Positions 1-8,445 of a stretch of DNA of 64,000 nucleotides are shown piece by piece. Every line of letters begins with the position of its first letter. Positions within the stretch are counted from its first letter, which is position 1. The notes under the pieces were generated by a model. The model saw only the letters and a program-made list of their open reading frames with translations. It did not search any database and was not told the DNA's origin. A program made the position numbers and the translations under genes. The DNA is from Chloroflexota bacterium (GTDB taxonomy: Bacteria > Chloroflexota > Anaerolineae > Anaerolineales > Villigracilaceae), in the NCBI GenBank assembly GCA_016219545.1, contig JACRMH010000062.1, forward strand, positions 1 to 64,000, read 5' to 3'.

Positions 1-664
1 GGTGCGTCGCAGGATCATCGAGGAGAATCGGCTGGACGGGGTGGTGTCGATGCCTTCGGGTGTGTTCAAGCCGTACGCGGGGGTGAGCACGGCGGTTCTG
101 TTCTTCACGCGCGGCGCGCAGACGAAGGACATTTGGTTTTATGATATGGCGCACGATGGTTTTTCGCTGGACGATAAGCGAGTGGCGATTGATGAAAATG
201 ATATTCCCGATGTGGTGAATTGTTGGGAGAAGCGGACGAATAAGAAGTTCGTGGAAAGTAGAAAGTTGCGCGTGGATGAATTGCGGACTTTGCTTGCGCC
301 GTTGAAAGAGGAAAGACGAAAGATGCAGGCGGAGATTAATCGCCTCACCTTCGACCATGCAGTTGATTCTGTTTCGAATGGCAAATCTGCCGCTGATTTA
401 TCTGCCGCCCAAACGCGCCTGTCGAATATCGAATCTCAAATATCTGCCCCACAATCTGAATTGGATCGTCTGACCCGTCAGTTCTGGGTGACGAAGGAGC
501 AGGTCAAAGCCAACAAGTACGATCTCTCTGCCAGCCGCTACCGCCAAGTGGATGCGGACGCTGTCTATCACGAGAAGCCGTCTGTGACGCTGGAACGGTT
601 GGCGCGGTTGGAGAGTGTGATGGCAAGTGAAATTGAAGAATTGAAGAAGTTGCTGGATAAGTAA
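1..664 (+). CDS. hsdM: Type I restriction-modification DNA methyltransferase subunit HsdM, C-terminal part (5' end outside window)
   Basis: About 220 residues from the 3' end of an N6-adenine methyltransferase subunit; the reading frame is open at the left edge, so the gene starts upstream. The first ~55 residues (MPSGVFKPYAGVSTAVLFF) match the end of the HsdM catalytic fold, where a beta-strand precedes the family-typical 'GVSTAVLFF' segment. The rest (about residues 75-220) is charged and helical, as expected for the C-terminal coiled coil that contacts HsdS. In the complex HsdM supplies AdoMet-dependent adenine methylation, HsdS reads the target and HsdR cuts. The catalytic NPPF/Y motif lies outside the window. 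hsdS begins 3 nt after the stop, so the two are co-transcribed. No hsdR is visible. Confidence 0.88.
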   Translation, partial: VRRRIIEENRLDGVVSMPSGVFKPYAGVSTAVLFFTRGAQTKDIWFYDMAHDGFSLDDKRVAIDENDIPDVVNCWEKRTNKKFVESRKLRVDELRTLLAPLKEERRKMQAEINRLTFDHAVDSVSNGKSAADLSAAQTRLSNIESQISAPQSELDRLTRQFWVTKEQVKANKYDLSASRYRQVDADAVYHEKPSVTLERLARLESVMASEIEELKKLLDK

Positions 665-667
665 TTT

Positions 668-1852
668 ATGCCTACTTTACAAGATGTTGCTGGCGATACA
701 GGCATTTTTACTGATGGCAATTGGATTCTTTCTGAGAACATGGATGCCAACGGAAAATACGGCGTCATTCAATTGAAGCATGTTGGCATTGGGGAGTTCT
801 TAGGATACAAAGACTTTAATTTCATAAACGAAAAAACATTCAACGATTTACGTTGTACAGAAGTTCTGCCTGGCGATGTTTTAATATCTCGAATGGCAGA
901 CCCGATTGGACGTGCTTGCATTGTTCCACAACTTCCATTCCCATGTGTTACTGCTGTTGACGTGACAATTGTGCGAATTGATAAAAATATTGCTGAGCCT
1001 GAATTTATCATGCACCTTTGTAATTCTCCTTCAATGAGAGAAAAGATAGATCGTGCTGTTAGAGGAACAACTCGCGCAAGAATTACCCGAACAGAACTAG
1101 GTGAACTGGAAATTCCCCTTCCCCCGCTGACCGAGCAAAAGCGGATTGCGTCCCTGCTGGCGCGCGCCGACCGCCTACGTCAACTGCGGCGGACGGCTCA
1201 CGATCTTGGCGATGCCTTGCTCCAGTCCGTGTTTTTGGAGATGTTTGGAAAAGTAAGAGGAAAGACGAAAGAAGTATTGTTGGGCGAAACAGCCGACATT
1301 GCTTCTGGCGTTACAAAAGGTCAAAATTACAACGGCAGAAAAACTGTTGAAGTGCCATACTTGCGAGTTGCCAATGTTCAAGATGGCTACCTTGATTTGT
1401 CTGTAATCAAAACTATTCAAGCCTTGCCATCTGAGATTGAAGAATTGCGTTTGAAGCCTGGCGATGTTGTCATGACTGAAGGCGGAGATTTTGACAAATT
1501 AGGTCGTGGTGCAATTTGGCGCGGTGAAATAGAAAACTGTATTCATCAGAATCATATTTTTCGTGTTCGGCTAGACACAAGCAAAGTTATACCTGAATTT
1601 TTTGAAAATTATCTTTTGAGTCCAAAAGCCAAAGATTATTTTCTTATGGCTTCAAAGCAAACCACAAATTTGGCTTCAATCAATATGACACAATTGAAAC
1701 AATTGCCTGTTCCACTGTATCCGCTGAGCCTGCAAGAAGAGTTTGCGGGCGTGGTGGCGCGGGTCGAGTCGCTGCGTGGGCGGATGGGAGAGTCCACGCG
1801 GCAGGTGGAGGGGTTGTTTGAGGCATTGTTGAGTGAGTCTTTTCAAAATTGA
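668..1852 (+). CDS. hsdS: Type I restriction-modification specificity subunit HsdS
   Basis: A 394-residue specificity subunit that selects the bipartite DNA target of the type I enzyme. Two target-recognition domains (about residues 1-150 and 200-345) are separated by a conserved helical spacer starting at IPLPPLTEQKRIASLLARAD. A second such helix (PLYPLSLQEEFAGVVARVES) ends the protein, giving the usual TRD1-CR1-TRD2-CR2 plan at normal length. The spacer DNA (around 1110-1250 and 1720-1840) is visibly more GC-rich than the TRDs, consistent with TRD exchange on a conserved frame. The start is 3 nt after hsdM. The last ~75 bp of the helical end are duplicated downstream at 2232-2306, which suggests the original 3' end of this gene has been displaced. 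Confidence 0.92.
   Translation: MPTLQDVAGDTGIFTDGNWILSENMDANGKYGVIQLKHVGIGEFLGYKDFNFINEKTFNDLRCTEVLPGDVLISRMADPIGRACIVPQLPFPCVTAVDVTIVRIDKNIAEPEFIMHLCNSPSMREKIDRAVRGTTRARITRTELGELEIPLPPLTEQKRIASLLARADRLRQLRRTAHDLGDALLQSVFLEMFGKVRGKTKEVLLGETADIASGVTKGQNYNGRKTVEVPYLRVANVQDGYLDLSVIKTIQALPSEIEELRLKPGDVVMTEGGDFDKLGRGAIWRGEIENCIHQNHIFRVRLDTSKVIPEFFENYLLSPKAKDYFLMASKQTTNLASINMTQLKQLPVPLYPLSLQEEFAGVVARVESLRGRMGESTRQVEGLFEALLSESFQN
1745..1819 (+). repeat. Direct repeat copy 1 (hsdS distal helix region)
   Basis: 75 bp inside the 3' end of hsdS, matching 2232-2306 at 70 of 75 positions by eye; three of the five differences fall in one codon (gga versus tcc). It encodes the distal spacer helix beginning AGVVARVESLRGRM. 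Together with copy 2 it brackets the DsrE-family gene. Confidence 0.9.
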
Positions 1853-1867
1853 ATTATGGAGAATGAG

Positions 1868-2227
1868 ATGGAAACCTTGAAGAAATATCTATTCGTTATC
1901 AACGACGCGCCGTACGGGAACGAACGTCCGTACAACGCTTTGCGTATGGCGCTCAACCTGGTCAAGCGCGAAGGCGTGCAGGTCAAAGCCTTTCTCATGG
2001 CTGATGGTGTGTTCTGCGCCTGTAAGGGACAAAAGACGCCTGAAGGCTATTACAACGTCGAACGCATGCTCAAGTCCATTGCCAAGCGCGGCAAAGTCGC
2101 CACCTGAGGCACTTGCTCCGATGCCCGAGGTCTCGGGCTGGATGATTTGACAGAAGGCGTAAAAATGGGCAATATGGATTTGCTCGGCGACTGGACGCTT
2201 GATGCTGATCAAGTGCTTGTGTTTTAG
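1868..2227 (+). CDS. DsrE-family protein, probable selenoprotein (in-frame TGA at 2105-2107)
   Basis: A DsrE/DsrF-like (YchN fold) small protein. The frame from ATG 1868 runs through a TGA at 2105-2107 to TAG at 2225-2227, giving about 119 residues, the usual family length. Without readthrough only 79 residues remain and the C-terminal third is lost. I chose ATG 1868 over 1856 because GGAG (1858-1861) lies 6 nt upstream. The N-terminus (YLFVINDAPYGNERPYNALR) is typical. Family members end the central part with a CGTC-DARG motif; here it reads TGA-G-T-C-S-D-A-R-G, so the TGA replaces the first Cys of a redox CxxC (residue 80, partner Cys83). A hairpin resembling a bacterial SECIS follows at once. 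Family members bind or transfer sulfur, often as small oligomers. The alternative is a nonsense mutation (TGC or TGT to TGA), but downstream codons show no decay. No selenium-insertion genes are in the window. Confidence 0.72.
2105..2142 (+). promoter_or_regulatory. SECIS-like hairpin immediately after in-frame TGA
   Basis: A 6-bp perfect stem GCCCGA/TCGGGC (2123-2128 with 2133-2138) closes a GGTC loop at 2129-2132, 22-25 nt after the TGA. A lower stem (TCC with GGA, plus an A-U pair leaving a bulged U at 2122) can extend it. As I recall it, the E. coli fdhF SECIS has the same AGGUCU apex, with GGUC about 19-22 nt after its UGA, and a bulged U below the upper stem. The upper stem here is longer than in fdhF. 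Function is inferred from structure and position. Confidence 0.6.
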
Positions 2228-2231
2228 GAAG

Positions 2232-2336
2232 GCAGGCGTGGTGGCGCGAGTCGAGTCGCTGCGTGGGCGGATGTCCGAGTCCACGCGGCAGGTGGAGGGG
2301 TTGTTTAAGAGTCTGCTGGCGGAGGCGTTTTCGTGA
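2232..2336 (+). pseudogene. Orphan hsdS 3'-end fragment (direct repeat copy 2)
   Basis: 34 codons plus TGA that repeat the distal helix of HsdS (AGVVARVESLRGRMSESTRQ onward) without any start or target-recognition domain. The first 75 bp are near-identical to 1745-1819; the last codons (ending LLAEAFS) differ from the ends of the intact gene. Its TGA (2334-2336) overlaps the GTG start of the next gene as GTGA. That suggests this was the original 3' end of hsdS, coupled to that gene, before the DsrE gene and a second hsdS end were placed between. Confidence 0.82.
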
Positions 2337-2701
2337 GTCGTGCGGCGAAATCCATTTTTGCGTTTTCGTTCGTCTTCATCAACGGTGGTTTGGGACTTTT
2401 ACTTGCCCCGCAGTTTGTTCTGTCGTTTCTTGGCTTCTCACTCACGGAATTTTTATTTCCACGCTTATTGGGAATGACGATGCTCGTGCTGGCATATTAT
2501 TACATCCGCGCCGCATGGAGCGGTGTCACCGAATTTTTCAAGTGGACGGTCCATGCGCGGCTTATGGGCGTGGCATTCTATATTGCATTTGTCCTCTTCG
2601 GTATTGCGCCCCTCTCCGTGCTTGGGTTTGCTCTCATGGATTTTCTTGGCGCCTTATGGACTCAATGGGCGCTTGGCGCTGATAGAAGAGAGAATAATTA
2701 A
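2333..2701 (+). CDS. Small integral membrane protein, about 4 TM, function unknown
   Basis: 122 residues dominated by hydrophobic segments (about 8-28, 38-58, 75-95 and 98-113) with short polar links, so an inner-membrane protein with four likely helices. I do not recognise a family with certainty; size and layout resemble small uncharacterised DoxX- or DUF4345-like four-helix proteins. GTG at 2333 is chosen because it overlaps the stop of the hsdS fragment (GTGA), a translational-coupling arrangement. A strong hairpin terminator follows. A role in restriction is not implied by the sequence. Confidence 0.7.
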   Translation: MSRAAKSIFAFSFVFINGGLGLLLAPQFVLSFLGFSLTEFLFPRLLGMTMLVLAYYYIRAAWSGVTEFFKWTVHARLMGVAFYIAFVLFGIAPLSVLGFALMDFLGALWTQWALGADRRENN

Positions 2702-2703
2702 CC

Positions 2704-2741
2704 AAGAACGCACAGGCTTTGTTCGATGCCTGTGCGTTCTT
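2704..2741. terminator. Bidirectional hairpin terminator between convergent genes
   Basis: Perfect 14-bp inverted repeat AAGAACGCACAGGC / GCCTGTGCGTTCTT with a 10-nt loop (2718-2727), followed by TTATT on the plus strand. It lies between the plus-strand membrane protein gene and the end of the minus-strand amylase gene and can serve both. Confidence 0.85.
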
Positions 2742-2765
2742 TATTAGATTAACAAACGATCTATC

Positions 2766-5700
2766 TCAGTTACCGCACGGGGCAACATTGCGCCAATTGA
2801 GCACAACGTCATTCACGGTTTGAATTCCAGTAGTTCCATAACTTAGTGTAAGCAAGCGGTTGGAAATTTCGCCGCACGCGCCATCCTTCTCCACGTAATC
2901 CCAGGAACCGAGCGTGTACTTGTATTCAAGCTGCGTACCTTCCTTGCCGGTAAACGTGATCGTCCAGTGTGTGGCATCGAGGCGGGTCAAACCAACCGCG
3001 GCCGGACCCCAATCGGGGTGGCCTCCGTCCAGGCGGCTGAGGAAACCAGCAATATGCACGGTCAGAGCCGTTGCATCTGTAGTGGCAGGAACGGTGACAT
3101 TGAAGGTTAATGTGACTGTCCGAAGTTGCGCAGTGGCGGGGACCTCGCTCGAATTGTCTGAACGGTTGAAGGATAGGTCAAGTGAGCGGACAACATAATA
3201 ATAAGTTGCGCCCTCGTTGACGACCGTATCCATGTATGAAGTTCCAGTCACGCGCGCGATCATTGCGTATGGTCCGCCTGCTGTATTAGCACGCAGAACT
3301 TCATAGCCGTACAAGGATGCATCGCCGAGAATGGCATCCCAGGCCAATTCAATACCAGCCGGAGAAGCGGAGAGCACATTCAACCCGGTCGGGATGGTTG
3401 GCGGGGTGGTGCCGCCGCTTGCATTTACGGTCAATTTACCGGCTTGGGCTGAAACGTATCCATTTCCAATTCCATCCAGATCAGCGTAAGTCCAACTCGC
3501 GCCGTTGGTTGTGGAATATCGGTAAGCATAATCGAAAGAGCCGATTGATTCAGGCAACAAGCTTGCAACAAATTCATCGTTGTTGCCGGCATCTGTGTTG
3601 AAAGCCGCGTCCACCCAAGCCCAATTCGGATTGCCATCCGGGCTGCTGTTGGATGGACCAAATCCCAATTGCGCGCGCAGGCTCGGAGATTGCCCGGGCT
3701 GGTTGGTCACGCCGTCTATCCAAACCTGGCCGTAGACATTGCTCGTCCGATTGACGACGCTGATCGTATGGCTCAACGTGGGCGGCCATTGCAGGTTTGC
3801 CCAGCCAAGCGAAAGATGCGGCATGGCACTGACTTCATTGGAATATCCGCTTTCATTGCTGTGATCATCCATGGCAGTGACCACGTAAAAATATGTATTT
3901 GAATTTCGCAAGCCTGTATCGGTAAAGGAAGGAGTCGCCAACAGACTGCCATTGACCTGCACCCATCCCCCGCCGCTCAACGGACTGCGATAAATGTTAT
4001 AGCCCGTGGAACCGCTCACACTGTTCCACTCAAGGCTGACCGTTTGGTTACCTTCGCTCGTTACATGCAAGCCGGTGGGATCTGCCGGAGGATTCAGGTC
4101 AGCGCTGACACTGACGAAGATTAGACCACTCAATGGGCCGATGTTGCCGCTAATGGCGCCGTTCGTTACTGTGACCAATGGCTGGCCGCCGGTACCGACA
4201 ACATATCCACGCCTCAAGAGGATTCCATCCGGCAGATAGCCTGCCAGCGGAATGGAAAATGTCTGCGCCTGTTCACTGCGATTGATGAGTACAACCGCGC
4301 CCTGGTTATCGGTCTTGCGGCCATAAGCAAGGAGTTGCGAAGCATCATCTGCGAGCAGAACTTTGAAATCACCATTCACGAGGACGCTTTGATCCTTCCT
4401 CAATTTATTAAGTGTCTGGTAATGTTTGAAGAGACTATTGTCTATTCCTTTTTCATTCGATGGCATGGTGCGGCGATCATCGGGATCATCATCACCGGTC
4501 AAGCCTGCTTCATCGCCGTAATAGACGGTAGGCGCACCGGGCATGGTGAATTGAATTAACGAAGCAAGGAGTTGACGTTGTTTTCCTTCGGCAACATTTG
4601 CGGCATTGAGTTCCTTATCCGCAGTGGTTTCCTGCCCCGGTGTTAACGTCCAGCGGATGCGTTCGGTATCGTGACTGTCCACGAGGTTCATCAGGGAATA
4701 ATAGGCGGCATCGGGATAATCCTCGCGGATGGATTCAAGGCGGGCTGCAAATTCTGAAGGCAGGATAACTCGTCCGCTATCAGCGAAGCCTTTCGAGTCA
4801 AAGGGCTGAGGCGCAAGTAATCCAAGAATGGCATCACGCAGGCGATAGTTCATGGTAGTGTCGGCCCGGTCACCGCGTAGGAAGCGCAGGAGCGTGCTGT
4901 CTTTTTGCCAGAGTTCGCCGATGATCAATGCATTCGGTTCGTTGGTCTTCACCGTACTGCGGAAGGATTCCCAATACCCTGTCGGGAAGGATGAGTCGCC
5001 CATCACATCCAAACGCCAACCAGCAGCGCCTTTATTAAGCCAGAAGTTCGAGACGCTGTTTGTATCTGTGACAAAATATTGCTGAACTGCGGGCAGGGAT
5101 TTGTTGACAACAGGGATCGAGTCAAAGCCGAACCAGCCGTCATAGATGGCGGAATTCGCCAGCCCCGATGTGCCCACGCAAGTACCCGTCCCTGCGGGGA
5201 CATTATGGAAGGTGAACCAGCTTCGATACGGGGAAAGAAGCGACTCACAGGCGCCGTCCGCTGCATAATGGTGATAACGATCAAAGAAGGGAGAATCCGA
5301 TGAGAGGTGATTGAAGACGCCATCCAACACGATGTTGATATGTTTTTCACGGGCGTGCTTCACCAGGTTGTCCCAATCCTTTTGGGTTCCAAAGTAAGGA
5401 TCGATCTTGTAATAATTTTGCGTGTCGTAGCCATGATTGGAAGCCGAGTCGAAGATCGGGTTGAAATAGATGGTCGTGATGCCAAGGGATTTGAGATAGT
5501 CGAGTCGTTTATCCACGCCCTTGAGATCGCCGCCGAAATAATCACGGCCGCGCGGCGCCTCTTTGGTCAGACTCCAGTCTGGCGGGGTTGTATCGAAACG
5601 CCACGGACAATTCGTTGCACCATCCGCGTAGTTGCGGCAGAAGCCTTCGGGCAATGTTCCCCATTTGAGTTTGAGTACTGGGTCGTCATAACGAATGTGA

Positions 5701-6944
5701 CCGGTCTTCGGGTCATTATTGGAGCGACCATTGAAGAAACGATCCGGGAAGATCTGATAGATGCTGGCGCTCTTTGCCCACTCGGGAGCGGTGAAGGTTG
5801 GATCATAGAACATGAGCGCAAAGCTATTATCCACTGCGTCATCACTTGGGCTGCCGAGTCCGCCATCCAGAGCAGGCGTGTTATCGGCGTAGTAATCGGT
5901 GTCTGTGCCGTCGGTGACGATGAAGCGATACCATAAGTTGTTCGGAGACGCTTCATTAAGTGTCGCCTGCCAGAAATCACATGTGGATGTTTCGAGTCCC
6001 GCTTGATAACAGGAGACATCTGATGCCGCAAGGGTCATGGGAAGAATGTGCTGGGCATTCGCATTAAGATCGAACACACGCAGGGAAACGCCACTCACAT
6101 CATTGTGGAAGCTGCGGAAGCGGATCAATACCGGAGTGCCGGTAGGAACTGCGCCGCCCGGAGTGCGATATAGAAGATCACGCGAGTCATGCTGCAATCC
6201 ATCCCAAAAAACATTGTTATCTAATGATGGCCCAGTATTGACCGTGAGCACATGGCTGGATGAATCATAGGAGAAGATCACTTTCGCAAAATCAACCCCA
6301 ACTGTGAATGCAATATTCGCGCCACCCGGCGAACCACCCTGACCATAATTCACATCCCAGGATTCATTGAGAGCTACTTTGCCTTCATAATTTCCAGCAG
6401 GCAAGGCGGTGGTTTCAAAAGTATAGATGCCATCGCCATCCGTGTCTTGCAGCCACGAACGCAGGCAGCCTGGATCCCAATCACCGGGGCATCCCAATTC
6501 AGATTGGAAACTGCCCGGCGCAACAGCGATGACCGAATTTACGGTATCTGTGACCCAATGGGATTTGTGATCGTAATAGAACTTGACCAATGTGTCTGCC
6601 CCTAAATTGATCGGGATGTTATTTCCACCGGTATTCAATCCATAACTTTCACTCCACGAATCATTGAGAGCAGCTTTGTATTCGTAACTGCCGGCGGGAA
6701 TTGTCCACGAGCCCTGCCAAACATCATCAGATGAATCAAAAGCGAGATGAGTAGCAGCACAGGCCGGATCCCAGTCACCTGCGCACCCCAATTCAGATTG
6801 GAGTGAACCGGCAATGGTCACACTGGTGGGAGTTGGGGTATGAGAGGCAAAAACGGGTTGAGGTGAAATGACCCCCGCGATCAAGACGATCAGACTGAAG
6901 CAATTGACAAGTAAACGATAAGAAGTTACGCCTTTGGTGTTCAT
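2766..6944 (-). CDS. Secreted multidomain GH13 alpha-amylase / pullulanase-type glucanohydrolase
   Basis: 1392 residues from ATG 6944, chosen because AAGGAG lies 7 nt upstream; a GH13 enzyme acting on alpha-glucans outside the cell. Order: signal peptide (to about 34); two tandem X25-type starch-binding domains (about 40-135 and 140-240, each with a 'SELGCxGDWDPxC' signature); an N-terminal beta-domain (245-385); the catalytic barrel (about 390-860) with region I DGVFNH, nucleophile Asp in GWRLDV (about 646), acid/base Glu in IIGELW (about 677) and the third Asp in DSHDTER (about 759); a C-terminal beta-domain; two FN3 domains (about 950-1045 and 1185-1285) around a beta-sandwich module; a CBM20-like end (about 1285-1392). 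The catalytic triad is intact. Exact specificity (neopullulanase, pullulanase or amylase) cannot be set from sequence alone. It is monocistronic, between a terminator and its own promoter. Confidence 0.9.
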   Translation of the reverse strand: MNTKGVTSYRLLVNCFSLIVLIAGVISPQPVFASHTPTPTSVTIAGSLQSELGCAGDWDPACAATHLAFDSSDDVWQGSWTIPAGSYEYKAALNDSWSESYGLNTGGNNIPINLGADTLVKFYYDHKSHWVTDTVNSVIAVAPGSFQSELGCPGDWDPGCLRSWLQDTDGDGIYTFETTALPAGNYEGKVALNESWDVNYGQGGSPGGANIAFTVGVDFAKVIFSYDSSSHVLTVNTGPSLDNNVFWDGLQHDSRDLLYRTPGGAVPTGTPVLIRFRSFHNDVSGVSLRVFDLNANAQHILPMTLAASDVSCYQAGLETSTCDFWQATLNEASPNNLWYRFIVTDGTDTDYYADNTPALDGGLGSPSDDAVDNSFALMFYDPTFTAPEWAKSASIYQIFPDRFFNGRSNNDPKTGHIRYDDPVLKLKWGTLPEGFCRNYADGATNCPWRFDTTPPDWSLTKEAPRGRDYFGGDLKGVDKRLDYLKSLGITTIYFNPIFDSASNHGYDTQNYYKIDPYFGTQKDWDNLVKHAREKHINIVLDGVFNHLSSDSPFFDRYHHYAADGACESLLSPYRSWFTFHNVPAGTGTCVGTSGLANSAIYDGWFGFDSIPVVNKSLPAVQQYFVTDTNSVSNFWLNKGAAGWRLDVMGDSSFPTGYWESFRSTVKTNEPNALIIGELWQKDSTLLRFLRGDRADTTMNYRLRDAILGLLAPQPFDSKGFADSGRVILPSEFAARLESIREDYPDAAYYSLMNLVDSHDTERIRWTLTPGQETTADKELNAANVAEGKQRQLLASLIQFTMPGAPTVYYGDEAGLTGDDDPDDRRTMPSNEKGIDNSLFKHYQTLNKLRKDQSVLVNGDFKVLLADDASQLLAYGRKTDNQGAVVLINRSEQAQTFSIPLAGYLPDGILLRRGYVVGTGGQPLVTVTNGAISGNIGPLSGLIFVSVSADLNPPADPTGLHVTSEGNQTVSLEWNSVSGSTGYNIYRSPLSGGGWVQVNGSLLATPSFTDTGLRNSNTYFYVVTAMDDHSNESGYSNEVSAMPHLSLGWANLQWPPTLSHTISVVNRTSNVYGQVWIDGVTNQPGQSPSLRAQLGFGPSNSSPDGNPNWAWVDAAFNTDAGNNDEFVASLLPESIGSFDYAYRYSTTNGASWTYADLDGIGNGYVSAQAGKLTVNASGGTTPPTIPTGLNVLSASPAGIELAWDAILGDASLYGYEVLRANTAGGPYAMIARVTGTSYMDTVVNEGATYYYVVRSLDLSFNRSDNSSEVPATAQLRTVTLTFNVTVPATTDATALTVHIAGFLSRLDGGHPDWGPAAVGLTRLDATHWTITFTGKEGTQLEYKYTLGSWDYVEKDGACGEISNRLLTLSYGTTGIQTVNDVVLNWRNVAPCGN

Positions 6945-6994
6945 TATGTTTCTCCTTAACAAGAAGAGGGTGGGAGGAGATCGTTACTGCTTTT

Positions 6995-7022
6995 ATTGTA
7001 CTGATAGCGATACAGTTGTCAA
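6995..7022 (-). promoter_or_regulatory. Sigma-70-type promoter of the amylase gene
   Basis: On the minus strand TTGACA (7022-7017) and TACAAT (7000-6995) are separated by 16 nt, about 50 nt before the ATG. The spacer carries a short dyad, ACTG-N9-CAGT, overlapping the core promoter, a plausible place for a sugar-responsive repressor. The operator idea is speculative. Confidence 0.65.
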
Positions 7023-7157
7023 TAGGATATTCTGCCAGTCAACTCATATGCAAATTACACGAAGTGAAAGTCGTAATTAAATTCATTTACCTAATCAATA
7101 GCGTTATACTCGCCTTTAATCATGCACTGGAAGATAAAACCACAAACAGGATTCGTC

Positions 7158-8384
7158 ATGATGAGATATTTTCTATATTTCTTGGTCGGATTAATTCTAT
7201 TATCCTTTGCCTGCGGAGGTGTGACTACTACGCCTCTTGCGCCAGTTGCATCTGCCGCAACACCGAAAAACTTATCCACACTGGAAGCGAATGTCCTCTG
7301 GTATAAGACTCTCGGTGATTCAAAAGCCGATCAAGCTTGGGGTGTTGATACAGACAGTCGTGGGAACGTATATGTCGCAGCTTTTGAGCAAACGCCCGGT
7401 CAATTCTTCACCGACATGGTCATCTACAAATTCACAGTAGATGGCGAGCAAGTCTGGCGCACCCCATGGGGCGGAGAGTTCCAAGAGAAAGCTTTTGTGC
7501 TTTCGGTTGCCGAACCTTATATCTATGTGGGCGGTCTGACCCATACTGCAGTGGGGTTGACCAAAGCTGACATGGCTGTACTAGCTATAGACATGGAGAG
7601 CGGCGAAGTACTCTGGATCTTTACCTGGGGACAGGATGCTGGAGAATATGAAGAAGTGGATGGGTTGGTTGTTGACGGAGACTTTATTTATATTTCAGGC
7701 TGGACAACGAGTGAGAATAATAACTACGATATTGCCGTACTGAAGCTTGATAGACAAGGAAACCTGATCTGGAAAAAAGTCTGGAGCAATCCGGGCTTTG
7801 ACACAGCTGACGGGCAAATAGTCGTTGACGATAGTTACATCTATATATCTGGCAGGCTCAACGGCACAAACATGTTTAGCGGCGGGCAAACCATGCTTGC
7901 TAAATTTTCAAAAGAGAGTGGTGAATACGCTGCCCACTCAACATGGGGAAATTCTTTTCTGAGTGACGGGCTTGGAATGACCAGCGATGGAGAAGCGCTT
8001 TATGTTGTCGGCATGGATATCCGTGCCGGCAAAGGCAGCCGCATCTTTTTGTTAAAATACGATAAAGAACTCAACCTGCTTTGGCAAAGTTTTTGGGGAG
8101 ACGACGCCGGAGAACATACAGCACGCGCGGTTGCAGTGAATGGTGCTGGAAATATTTTTATCGGCGGCAATACGCGCCAGAAAGATGGCGGTCCCAATGA
8201 TATTGCGTTGATCGAGTTTGGAACAGATGGAGAATTGCGCTCAACAAATATTTGGGGCGGACCTGCCGACGACTCTGTGCAAGGTTTGGTCATTGACGGT
8301 GATTACGCTTACATTGTTGGGTTGACCAAAAGTTATGGCCAAGGCGATTCGGATGCTTTGCTCATTAAAATGACTGCACCATAG
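7158..8384 (+). CDS. Secreted beta-propeller lipoprotein of unknown function
   Basis: About 408 residues from ATG 7158 (an in-frame ATG at 7122 would add 12 polar residues before the hydrophobic core, so it is less likely). A short hydrophobic segment ends in LLSFAC, an atypical lipobox, so it is a probable lipoprotein or has an ordinary signal peptide. The mature part contains six or seven repeats of about 45-55 residues built on 'vdGdfIYIsGwT....D.avLKld..G.liW...WG', the pattern of bacterial beta-propeller repeats (SBBP/PQQ-like). Such proteins are extracytoplasmic binding or scaffold proteins; no catalytic site is visible. Upstream, TATACT (7105-7110) could be a -10, but no good -35 accompanies it. 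The next gene starts 61 nt downstream. Confidence 0.75.
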   Translation: MMRYFLYFLVGLILLSFACGGVTTTPLAPVASAATPKNLSTLEANVLWYKTLGDSKADQAWGVDTDSRGNVYVAAFEQTPGQFFTDMVIYKFTVDGEQVWRTPWGGEFQEKAFVLSVAEPYIYVGGLTHTAVGLTKADMAVLAIDMESGEVLWIFTWGQDAGEYEEVDGLVVDGDFIYISGWTTSENNNYDIAVLKLDRQGNLIWKKVWSNPGFDTADGQIVVDDSYIYISGRLNGTNMFSGGQTMLAKFSKESGEYAAHSTWGNSFLSDGLGMTSDGEALYVVGMDIRAGKGSRIFLLKYDKELNLLWQSFWGDDAGEHTARAVAVNGAGNIFIGGNTRQKDGGPNDIALIEFGTDGELRSTNIWGGPADDSVQGLVIDGDYAYIVGLTKSYGQGDSDALLIKMTAP

Positions 8385-8445
8385 GTCTTGTTAGATATAT
8401 CAAAATTATTTTCAACTGCAAAACGATAAACAAAAGGAAAACATC

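Noticed and set aside
2263..2682. A 139-codon frame overlapping the hsdS fragment and the small membrane protein gene
   Set aside because: Its product is Cys/Arg-rich without domain logic; the alternative frame at 2333 gives a clean four-helix membrane protein coupled by GTGA.
1..2741. A complete restriction-defence island
   Set aside because: Only the hsdM tail and hsdS are visible; hsdR and other defence genes may lie to the left of the window and cannot be claimed.
5307..5936. A 209-codon plus-strand frame inside the amylase gene
   Set aside because: It is the complement of a strongly conserved GH13 catalytic region with intact motifs on the minus strand; the plus-strand product has no recognisable domain.
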